NCBI RefSeq assembly: GCF_031085175.1 | Contig: NZ_JAVHUY010000009.1 | Location: 186,001 to 250,000 of the forward strand | Length of the DNA: 64,000 bases | Direction: 5' to 3' | Origin: Phytohabitans maris | GTDB taxonomy: Bacteria; Actinomycetota; Actinomycetes; Mycobacteriales; Micromonosporaceae | Shown here: in pieces, positions 26,607 to 34,033 of the stretch | Layout: every line of letters starts with the position of its first letter | Position numbering within the stretch: position 1 is the first letter of the stretch | Position numbers and translations under genes: made by a program | The notes under the pieces: model-generated | What the model was told of the DNA's origin: nothing | Database searches by the model: none | What the model saw: the letters and a program-made list of their open reading frames with translations, nothing else

Positions 26607-27688
26607 CGCGGTGGTGCCAGGGTCGTGCCCTCGACCTGCTCGCAGTCGAGAAGGATCTGCGTGGGCCCGGGTGTGCCCTCGATCAGCCGCGTGAGCACCT
26701 CGACCGCCTGCCAACCCATCTGGCGCCGGGGGATGCGAAACATCGTGAAGTCCACATCGGATGGTGCGGGCCTGGTCGGGTCGCCGAGGGCCACAATGGA
26801 CAGATCACGGGGGATGTCCAGGCCGCGCTCCCGGGCGACCGAGGCGATGGCGGAACCGTCCGCGTACTCCTCCATGAACGCGACCGTCACGCCACGGGCG
26901 AGCAGCGAGTCGAGCAGGTCGGCCGGGGAGCGGTCCTCGACCGGCTCGCGGATGCCGGTGGCCCCGACCGCGGCGACGGCGGCCCGGAAACCGCGCTCGC
27001 GGTCGGCGTGCGACTCCGGCGCGGCCGGCCGGTCCTGCCCGTCCAGCCCGGTCTGCGGCGCCGGACCGACCGGGTGGTCGCCCTGCCCCACGTACGCCAG
27101 GGTGCGGTGCCCGACCGCGACGGCGCGCTCGACGATCGCGACGGTTGCCACCGGGTAGTCGGCGCCGACGTAGGGCACCGGGCCGCCGGCGTCGTCGCGG
27201 CGGCCGACCGAGACGAACGGCTGCTCCTCGGCGACCAGCCGGGCCAGGTCATCCCGGTCGAGCGAGCGGCCGAGCAGCACGCAGCCGTCGGCCAGCCGCA
27301 GCCGGTTGTCCTCGTGGAAGATCCGGCGCCGGCCGTCGACGACCGAGGCGCTGGTGAAAAGCAGCAGGTCGCAGCCGAGCGACTCGGCGCCCTCCTCGAT
27401 GCCGACCAGGAACGGATGGAAGAAGTCGCCGGTGCCGGCCGGGAACACCGGCTCGTACGTGAACACGCCGAGGATGCGGTTGCGGCGGGCGGCCAGGCGG
27501 CGGGCGATCGGGTCGGCGACGTAGCCAGTGCTGCGGATGGCCTCCAGCACGCGGTCCCGCGTCTCGGGCGCGATCCGGACGTCGCTGTCGGCGCGGCCGT
27601 TGAGCACCAGCGACACCGTCGCCTGGCTCACGCCGGTCATCCGCGCGATGTCCTGCTGGGTCACGCGCCTGCTACGCGATTCGGTCAC
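26603..27688 (-). CDS. LacI-family transcriptional repressor
   Basis: About 361 residues from GTG 27688. The DNA-binding helix-turn-helix and hinge are VTQQDIARMTGVSQATVSLV, then NGRADSDVRIAPETRDRVLE and YVADPIARRLAARR. The C-terminal domain is a periplasmic-binding-protein-like sugar sensor. An in-frame ATG at 27721 lies inside the probable operator, so the downstream GTG is preferred. As first gene of the transporter operon it is probably autoregulated through 27711-27724, and it would also control the divergent glycosidase-like gene through 27809-27822. Confidence 0.93.
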   Translation of the reverse strand: MTESRSRRVTQQDIARMTGVSQATVSLVLNGRADSDVRIAPETRDRVLEAIRSTGYVADPIARRLAARRNRILGVFTYEPVFPAGTGDFFHPFLVGIEEGAESLGCDLLLFTSASVVDGRRRIFHEDNRLRLADGCVLLGRSLDRDDLARLVAEEQPFVSVGRRDDAGGPVPYVGADYPVATVAIVERAVAVGHRTLAYVGQGDHPVGPAPQTGLDGQDRPAAPESHADRERGFRAAVAAVGATGIREPVEDRSPADLLDSLLARGVTVAFMEEYADGSAIASVARERGLDIPRDLSIVALGDPTRPAPSDVDFTMFRIPRRQMGWQAVEVLTRLIEGTPGPTQILLDCEQVEGTTLAPPR

Positions 27689-27710
27689 GTTGTGTGCCTG
27701 CCGGTTTCTG

Positions 27711-27724
27711 CTAATACGCATTAT
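27711..27724 (-). promoter_or_regulatory. LacI-type operator, transporter side
   Basis: On the minus strand the site reads ATAATGCGTATTAG. It matches the site at 27809-27822 at 13 of 14 positions and has the central CG of LacI-family operators. It lies about 25 bp upstream of the preferred lacI start. Confidence 0.7.
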
Positions 27725-27808
27725 GTTTCGTCGCCGTGAACTGTAGGCATGGGCGCCACCGCCGCGTCAAGACCTTCGGCCGGGAAACTTCCTTGCCAGG
27801 CGCCCTTG

Positions 27809-27822
27809 ATAATTCGTATTAG
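27809..27822 (+). promoter_or_regulatory. LacI-type operator, glycosidase side
   Basis: ATAATTCGTATTAG differs by one base from the site at 27711-27724. It lies about 100 bp upstream of the exported beta-propeller gene. Two such sites in one divergent spacer strongly suggest that the LacI protein controls both directions. Confidence 0.7.
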
Positions 27823-27919
27823 CGTATTGACATGCCGTACCGCCGGGGCTTGACTTCTCGACCAACGAGAGGCGTCCATGTCCGGATGCCGGATCACCGA
27901 GGGTTACCGGAGGACCGCC

Positions 27920-28912
27920 ATGGCCCGTACCCCTGAGATCAGCCGCCGCACCCTACTGCGCGGCGCCGCCGCGGTCGCCGGCGGCAGCGCCGCCGGCCTG
28001 AGCGCCGCCACCCCCGCACTCGCCGGACCCGCCGGCTTCCCCACCTACCGGTACGTGCGCGACGCCTTCGCCGGCCCGCTGCGCTACAACCCGACCGGTG
28101 AGTTCATCTTCCCGTGCGTCCGCGGCGTCTACGACAAGATCAGCAACCGTCTCGGCCGCTACTACCTCTACTACGGCCCGCACGACGCGCCCGGCGGCAT
28201 CTGCCTCGCCTACGCCGACCGCCTCGAAGGCCCGTACACCGAGTACGCCGGCAACCCCATCGTCGACCGCAACCTGCCCGGCGGCGTCACGGTCAGCCAC
28301 GTCGCCTCGCCGCACGTGGTCTGGGACGCCCCGACCCGCCAGTTCTACCTCTACTTCCACGGCGAGAACTACACGACCCGGGTGGCCAGGTCGACCGACG
28401 GAGTCCACTTCACCGACGAGACCCCGATCCTCTCCACCCGCCTGGTGCCCAACACCACCGAGACCTCGTACGCCCGGGTCTTCGAACACTCCGTCGCCGG
28501 CAAGGCCAACCGCTACGTGATGGTCTTCATGACCGTACACACCATCGGCCCGGGCACCCGCAAGATCTTCTGGGGCTGGTCACCGAACGGCTGGAGCGGC
28601 TGGCAGTTCTCCCCCACGCCGCTCGTCTCCCCCACACCAGACGGCTGCACCGACATCTCCGCCGCCCACCTGCTCAAGCGCAACGGCACCGCGTACCTCG
28701 CGTACCACGGCAACACCGGCAACATGTACCTGACCGAGATAGGCACCAACTTCGACCGCGAGGTCCACCTCGGCGTCTTCCACCGCCCCATCGCCTCCGA
28801 CAACGGCCGCACCGCCTCACCCGCGTTCGGCACCGACGGCGGCGTGCAATACATGCTCTACGAGGCCGGCCCGCGGCTCGACGCCCGCATCTGCGTAGCC
28901 CGCGCCACGTGA
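27920..28912 (+). CDS. Tat-exported five-bladed beta-propeller glycosidase-like protein
   Basis: A 330-residue protein with a twin-arginine signal (SRRTLLRGAAAVAGG, cleavage near ALAGPA). The mature part has repeated blade-like segments: RYYLYYGPHD, GICLAYADRLEGPYTEYAGN, SPHVVWDAPTRQFYLYFHG and TRVARSTDGVHFTDE. These resemble the GH43/GH32/GH130 five-bladed fold. The catalytic residues are not certain by eye, so the enzyme class is open. ATG 27920 has GGAGGA upstream. It is divergent from the LacI operon and shares its operator, so it likely releases or trims the transported saccharide outside the cell. Confidence 0.82.
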   Translation: MARTPEISRRTLLRGAAAVAGGSAAGLSAATPALAGPAGFPTYRYVRDAFAGPLRYNPTGEFIFPCVRGVYDKISNRLGRYYLYYGPHDAPGGICLAYADRLEGPYTEYAGNPIVDRNLPGGVTVSHVASPHVVWDAPTRQFYLYFHGENYTTRVARSTDGVHFTDETPILSTRLVPNTTETSYARVFEHSVAGKANRYVMVFMTVHTIGPGTRKIFWGWSPNGWSGWQFSPTPLVSPTPDGCTDISAAHLLKRNGTAYLAYHGNTGNMYLTEIGTNFDREVHLGVFHRPIASDNGRTASPAFGTDGGVQYMLYEAGPRLDARICVARAT

Positions 28913-29006
28913 CGAGCCGTACAGCGCGTCATCGGCGCACACTGCGAGTCTTCAACGGCACCGTGACCCGCGGGATCCAGCGCAGCGACGGGTCGTCGGC
29001 GTGGGC

Positions 29007-30608
29007 TCAGCCGCGGTGGAGGCTGGGTGCCGCGGCGAGCAGGCGGCGGGCCAGGGGATGCGGGTCGTCGTGCAGGATCTGGTTGGTGGGGCCGGACGCC
29101 TCGATCCGGCCGTGGTGCAGCAGCGCGACGCGGTCGGCGATGGTTGCCACCACGCCGAGGTCGTGGGTGATGAACAGCAGTGTCAGGTCGAGCCGGCGGC
29201 GCAGTTCGGTGAGTAGGTCGAGGATCGTCGCCTGGACGGAGACGTCGAGCGCGGAGGTTATCTCGTCGCAGACCAGGACCTGGGGGTTGGCGGCGAGGGC
29301 GCGGGCGATGGCGGCGCGTTGCTTCTCTCCGCCGGACAGCTGGCCGGGGTAGCGGCCGGCTACGGCTGGCGGCAACCGGACGCTGCCGAGTAGCTCGCCG
29401 ATCCTGCCCCGGACGCCGCCCGGGCCGGCCGTGTCGAAGTGGCGCAGCACCCGGGTGAGCTCGGCGCCGACCGTGCGGCGAGGGTTGAGCGACTCGCTGG
29501 CGGACTGGAAGACGATCTGGATGGCCCGGCACTGGTCCTGGCTTCGCCCGCGGGCGGTCCGGGCGAGCGACTCGCCGTCGAGGACGATGGTGCCGGCGTC
29601 GGGCCGGTGCAGCCCCGCGACGCAGCGCCCGATGGTGGTCTTGCCAGAGCCGGACTCGCCGACCAGTGCCAGGCAGGCGCCGGCGGGTAGGTCGATGTCC
29701 ACGGCCGAGGCGGCGACCACGCGCCGCCCGGCGCCGCGGTGGGTGGCGGTCAGGCCGCGGACCCGCAGCAGAGCGCCGGCCGGGGCGGGAGCGCCGACGC
29801 GGGCCCGCCGGCGCGGATTGGGTACGGCCGCGATCAGGTCGCGGGCCTGAGCCGTGGCGGGCCGGGCCAGGACGGTGCCGGTGGGGCCGTGCTCGACGAG
29901 GCGGCCGGCGTGCAGGACCGCGATCCGGTCGGCGAGCGGCGCGACGGCGGCGATGTCGTGGGTGACGTAGACCATCGCGGCGCCGGTCTCGGCCCGCAGC
30001 CGGTCGAGGTGGGCGAGGAACTCGTGCTGGGTGGCCGTGTCCAGGCCGGTGGTGGGCTCGTCGAGGACGACCACGGCCGGGTCGAGCACCAGGGCCTGGG
30101 CGATGACGACGCGTTGGCGCTGCCCGCCGGAGAGCTGGTGTGGAAAGCGGCGCAGGAATGCGCGGTCGCCGGGTAGCCGGGCGTGTTCCAGCGCGCGGCT
30201 GACCGCCTTGTCGGCGCTGGCCGCCCGGCCGTGGGCGCGGAGGATTTCGGTGAGCTGTGTGCCGACGCGCCGGGCGGGGTTGAGTGCCTGCGCCGGGTCC
30301 TGCGGGACGTAGCTGACCAGCTGGGCGCGCAGCCGGCGGATCTGCGGCTCGGCGCGGCCCAGCATCGGCTCGCCGGCGATGCGTACCGCACCACCGGTGA
30401 TGGCGGTGCCCGGGTTGGCGAAGCCGAGCAGGGCCAGCGCGGTGGTGGTCTTGCCGGAGCCGGATTCGCCGATGACGGCGAGGAAGTGTCCTGGGTGGAC
30501 GGTGAACGACACGTCGTCGACGATCGGCCGGCCGGCGCCGGCCACCACGCGCAGCCCGCGTACCTCGACCGCGGGCCGGTCCACCGCCTCGGGTGTGGGG
30601 CCGGTCAT
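29007..30608 (-). CDS. Peptide/nickel-type ABC transporter, fused double ATPase (DppD-DppF like)
   Basis: The 533-residue protein holds two complete ATPase domains. Domain 1 (about 12-265) has Walker A GESGSGKTTT, signature LSGGQRQR and Walker B VVVLDEPTTGLD. Domain 2 (about 285-530) has GESGSGKTTI, LSGGEKQR and LVCDEITSALD. These are normally two genes. The GTG/ATG-type overlap with the permease gene (30605-30608) indicates coupling. It energises the transporter encoded by the two upstream genes. The whole unit lies downstream of a cobalamin riboswitch. Confidence 0.95.
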   Translation of the reverse strand: MTGPTPEAVDRPAVEVRGLRVVAGAGRPIVDDVSFTVHPGHFLAVIGESGSGKTTTALALLGFANPGTAITGGAVRIAGEPMLGRAEPQIRRLRAQLVSYVPQDPAQALNPARRVGTQLTEILRAHGRAASADKAVSRALEHARLPGDRAFLRRFPHQLSGGQRQRVVIAQALVLDPAVVVLDEPTTGLDTATQHEFLAHLDRLRAETGAAMVYVTHDIAAVAPLADRIAVLHAGRLVEHGPTGTVLARPATAQARDLIAAVPNPRRRARVGAPAPAGALLRVRGLTATHRGAGRRVVAASAVDIDLPAGACLALVGESGSGKTTIGRCVAGLHRPDAGTIVLDGESLARTARGRSQDQCRAIQIVFQSASESLNPRRTVGAELTRVLRHFDTAGPGGVRGRIGELLGSVRLPPAVAGRYPGQLSGGEKQRAAIARALAANPQVLVCDEITSALDVSVQATILDLLTELRRRLDLTLLFITHDLGVVATIADRVALLHHGRIEASGPTNQILHDDPHPLARRLLAAAPSLHRG

Positions 30609-31426
30609 GCCGCGACCGTCGTGGTGGCGCGGCGCAGGCGGGCGGCGAGTTCGTCACCGCCGAGGTTGACGGTGATGGTCAGGACGGCGATCGCCAGTGC
30701 GGGTGCCAGCACGGCCCAGGGTTGCAGAGCCAGACCGGCGCGGTTTTCGGCCACCATGAGCGCCCAGTCGGCCGTCGGCGGTTGCAGGCCGAGCCCGAGG
30801 AAGTTGGCGCCGGCGACCATGGCGACCATGGCGCTGATCCGTGACCCGACGTCGGTGAGCACGAGTGCGGCGATGTTGGGTAGCACGTCCCGGCCGGCGA
30901 CGCGGATCCAGGTCTCGCCGCGGGCGAGGGCCACCTCGACGTAGCCGCGCACACCGACCTCGAGCGTGGCCGCGCGGACCACCCTGGCGATGCCGGGCAC
31001 GTTGGCCAGGGCGGCGGCCAGCACGACGACTGCCGCGCCGCGGCCGGTGCCGGCGGCGAGCACCGCGAGGACCAGGAACGGTGGGACGGCGATCAGGACG
31101 TCGACCGGGCGCATGAGGACGGTATCGGCGCGGCCGAAGAGCCCGGCCGCGAGGCCGAGCCCGCCGCCGACCAGGTAGGCCAGTGCGCCGGCGGCGAGGG
31201 CGAGCACGACGACGGTACGCCCGCCGTGTAGCAGCCGGCTGGCCACGTCGGCGCCGAGGTAGTCGGTGCCGAGCGGCTGACCGGCGCCCGGCGGGGCGAA
31301 GGGCAGGCCGACGACGTCGGTCGGGTCGTGCGGCGCCAGCCACGGGCCGGCCACCGCGACGACCACCAGTAGCGCCGCGACGGCACCGGCGGCCCGGCCG
31401 GCCCACCGCCGCCGACCGCGCGTCAT
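30605..31426 (-). CDS. Peptide/nickel-type ABC transporter permease (DppC like)
   Basis: A 273-residue membrane protein with an N-terminal helix followed by GPWLAPHDPTDVV and QPLGTDYLGADVASRLLHGG, the standard DppC/NikC opening. The EAA-like loop is ARGETWIRVAGRDVLPN. About six helices are predicted. It overlaps both neighbours by four bases. It should pair with the permease half of the fused protein encoded upstream. Confidence 0.94.
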   Translation of the reverse strand: MTRGRRRWAGRAAGAVAALLVVVAVAGPWLAPHDPTDVVGLPFAPPGAGQPLGTDYLGADVASRLLHGGRTVVVLALAAGALAYLVGGGLGLAAGLFGRADTVLMRPVDVLIAVPPFLVLAVLAAGTGRGAAVVVLAAALANVPGIARVVRAATLEVGVRGYVEVALARGETWIRVAGRDVLPNIAALVLTDVGSRISAMVAMVAGANFLGLGLQPPTADWALMVAENRAGLALQPWAVLAPALAIAVLTITVNLGGDELAARLRRATTTVAA

Positions 31427-33720
31427 GAGCGGCGCCCGCCGGCCGTGCGCAGCTTCGGCACCAGCGCGACGACCGCGAGATCGGCCAGCAGGTAGCCGGC
31501 GACCGTGACGGCGGCGAACAGCAGTGTCACCGACTGCACGTACGGCAGGTCCCGCTGGCCGATGGCGCGGACCAGATCCTGGGAGATCCCCGGGTAGTTG
31601 AACACGGTCTCCACGACCACGATGCCGCCGACGAGCCAGGTGACGCTGCCGGCCAGGAGCGGCATCGCCGGGGCGAGGGCGTTACGCAGCGCGTGGCGGG
31701 TGACGATCCGCCGTTCCGGTATGCCGTGCAGGCGGGCCATCCGCACGTACTCCGTGGCCATCACCTCGGACATCTGCGCCCGTACCATCCGGATCGACTG
31801 CGGTGCCATCACCGCGACCAGCGTGACGACAGGAAGTACGAGTATCTCCGGTGTGGACAGTGGGTGCGCGCCGGGCGCCACCATCGAAACCGCCGGCAGC
31901 ACCGGTACCGCGAACGCGAACGCCGCGATCAGCAGGGTGGCGGTGACGAACTCCGGCAGCGACCCGACGGTGACCGCGACGGTGGTCACGACCCGATCCC
32001 GGGTACGTCCCGCGCGGGCACCGGCCCACGCGCCGAATCCGACCGCCACCGGAACGAGCACGGCGGTGGCCACGGCGGCCAGGACGAGAGTGTTGGGCAG
32101 CCGGGCGGCGACAATCTCCGTGACCGGCCGGCCGGAGAACGACGACCGGCCCAGGTCGCCACGCAGCACCCCGGCCATCCAGTCCAGGTACTGCTCGACG
32201 GCGGGCCGGTCGAGGCCCAGCTCGGCCCGGAGCGCCGCCTTCTGGGCCGGCGTCGCGGTGCCGGCACCGGCCCCCTTGGCCAGGATCACGTCCGCCGCGT
32301 CGCCGGGCAGCACCCGCATCGCCAGCGCGAACCTCTGATCCCAGGCCGGGCGCCGCCACCCGGTCTCGTTGCTCGCCGCGCCGGAGACCAGCGCCTGCCC
32401 GTAGAACCACTCCAGCGCGTAGCTGCCCCAACTGGTCTGGGTAAAGGGCCGCTTGAGGTACACGTCGGTCCAGTACGAGTCGGCCGCGGACTTGGACACC
32501 TCGATGGTGATGCCGGCCCGCTTGGCGTGCTCGGCGAAGAGCAGCGCCGCCTGCACGTAGCCGGGCGTGACGTCAGCGGTGTGCAGGGTCAGGCGGAGGT
32601 TCTCCTTGCCCGCCTCGCGCAGCAGGGCACGGGCACGGTCCGGGTCGTAGACCCGTTGCGGGATCGCGTCCGCGTAGTTCGGCGCGCCCTTGCCGTACAG
32701 GTCGTTGCCGACCTCGCCGTAGCCGAAGAAGACCGACTCGACGATCGCCTCCCGATCGACGGCCAGCTTCAACGCCTCGCGCACCCGCGGGTCGGTGAAC
32801 GGTTCCCGGTCGACGAACATGTTGAACGAGTGGAAGGTGCCCACCGCGGAGGCGTGGATCGTCAGGGACCGGTTGCCTTGCTCGGCCTTGGCCTGCACGT
32901 ACGACATCTCGTGCACGATGTCGGCCTGCCCGGACAGCAGGACGTTGAGCCGCGCGTCCGCTTCGGCCGCCAGGATGATCTCCACACTGTCCACATAGGG
33001 CTTTCCGGCCTCCCAGTACCGGTCGTTGCGGACCAGCTTCGTCCGCTCACCCGGCGCCCAGCCGTCGAACCGGAACGGTCCGGTGCCGACCGGCGGATGC
33101 TCCCGGTCGAACCTGTTCGTACCGTCCTGCACGACATAGACGTACCAGCCGGCCAGCAGCCCGCCCAGGTCCGCCATCGGCTGGGTCGTGCGCAGCTCGA
33201 CCGTGTGGTCGTCCACCACCCGCGACGCCGCCGCATCCACCATCGCCAGGTCGGCGGCGGCAGGCAGCTTGTTGGCCGGATCCAGGATGCGCCGCACGCT
33301 CCACAGCACGTCAGCGGCGGTCAGCGGCTTGCCGTCGTGCCAGGTGACGCCCCGGCGCAGCCGGACCGTCCACACCGTACCGTCGGCGTTTGGCTCCAGC
33401 TTCTCCGCCAACCGGGGGCGCGGGACCAGGTCGTTGTCGTGGGCGACCAGCTTGTCGAAGATGTTCTTCGCCACCGCGCCGCCGCCCCACGAACCCGCAA
33501 GGTGCGGATCGAGCACGTCGTCGGTGGTCGAGGCGCCCGAGACGACCACCCGCAGGTTGCCACCGCGACGCGGTGACAGGCTACCGGCGCCGGCAGGGGC
33601 ATCCGACCGGCAGCCGACCAAGGCCGGCGCGCCGAGCAGCACGGCTCCGGCGAATGCGCCCCTGAGCAGGCTCCTTCGAGCGACCTCGGGCATCTGGGCA
33701 GGCGAGGGCAGAGCGGGCAT
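31423..33720 (-). CDS. In-frame fusion of an SBP family 5 lipoprotein and a DppB-like permease lacking helix 1
   Basis: The protein has 765 residues. Residues 1-37 combine a twin-Arg-like RRSLLRG and lipobox LVGC (C37). About 45-465 is a family 5 solute-binding domain (GTVWTVRLRRGVTWHDGKPL; FDREHPPVGTGPFRFDGWAP) that stops early, after WRRPAWDQRFALAM. From about 471 the DppB pattern begins at LPGDAADVIL and continues through AALRAELGLDRPAVEQYLDW and GDLGRSSFSGRPV to the C-terminus. The final part of the binding domain and the first permease helix are missing. Since the LPGD loop is normally outside, the exported binding domain joins at a topologically allowed point. Either this is a natural fusion or a deletion removed a few hundred bases. 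Confidence 0.9.
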   Translation of the reverse strand: MPALPSPAQMPEVARRSLLRGAFAGAVLLGAPALVGCRSDAPAGAGSLSPRRGGNLRVVVSGASTTDDVLDPHLAGSWGGGAVAKNIFDKLVAHDNDLVPRPRLAEKLEPNADGTVWTVRLRRGVTWHDGKPLTAADVLWSVRRILDPANKLPAAADLAMVDAAASRVVDDHTVELRTTQPMADLGGLLAGWYVYVVQDGTNRFDREHPPVGTGPFRFDGWAPGERTKLVRNDRYWEAGKPYVDSVEIILAAEADARLNVLLSGQADIVHEMSYVQAKAEQGNRSLTIHASAVGTFHSFNMFVDREPFTDPRVREALKLAVDREAIVESVFFGYGEVGNDLYGKGAPNYADAIPQRVYDPDRARALLREAGKENLRLTLHTADVTPGYVQAALLFAEHAKRAGITIEVSKSAADSYWTDVYLKRPFTQTSWGSYALEWFYGQALVSGAASNETGWRRPAWDQRFALAMRVLPGDAADVILAKGAGAGTATPAQKAALRAELGLDRPAVEQYLDWMAGVLRGDLGRSSFSGRPVTEIVAARLPNTLVLAAVATAVLVPVAVGFGAWAGARAGRTRDRVVTTVAVTVGSLPEFVTATLLIAAFAFAVPVLPAVSMVAPGAHPLSTPEILVLPVVTLVAVMAPQSIRMVRAQMSEVMATEYVRMARLHGIPERRIVTRHALRNALAPAMPLLAGSVTWLVGGIVVVETVFNYPGISQDLVRAIGQRDLPYVQSVTLLFAAVTVAGYLLADLAVVALVPKLRTAGGRRS

Positions 33721-33754
33721 CGAGATCCATCCTTCGTGGAGTCATCGTGACGAC

Positions 33755-33912
33755 CGCGACGCGAGGTCTCCTGACTCCCGGATCAAAGCTCACCCCGCCT
33801 TCCCAGGCTCTTCAGCCCAGTGGCGGATGGGGTTTGCTCCCCGGTCACAGTGGCGAGGACCGTGCCGGACTCACACCGGCTTCCCTCACTCGTCGCGGCG
33901 CTGACCCTAACA
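33755..33912 (-). ncRNA. Cobalamin riboswitch
   Basis: Read on the minus strand, the leader contains GGAAGCCGGTGTGAGTCCGG, then CGCCACTGTGACCGGGGAGC, and finally the B12-box-like GAGTCAGGAGACCTCGC, in the order of a cobalamin riboswitch. It ends roughly 40 bases before the fused transporter gene. It should reduce expression of the Dpp-type transporter when cobalamin is ample. B12 control suggests cobalt, nickel or corrinoid-related transport rather than peptides. Boundaries are approximate. Confidence 0.88.
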
Positions 33913-33987
33913 GATCAAGGGCGGCCTGACCTATGCCCACGTAACGATTGTCACGTACGAGGCCGGGCGCCTCGACCGCGGTGGAGG

Positions 33988-34025
33988 CGTGTGGCTGGCC
34001 GTGTCACAGGGCGGCCAGCCACACG
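33988..34025 (-). terminator. Hairpin terminator downstream of the HtaA-like gene
   Basis: Perfect 13-bp arms CGTGTGGCTGGCC and GGCCAGCCACACG flank a 12-base loop, nine bases past the stop codon at 34034. There is no T tract, as is usual in high-GC actinobacteria. Between this and the riboswitch I see no gene. Confidence 0.6.
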
Positions 34026-34033
34026 CGATGGCC

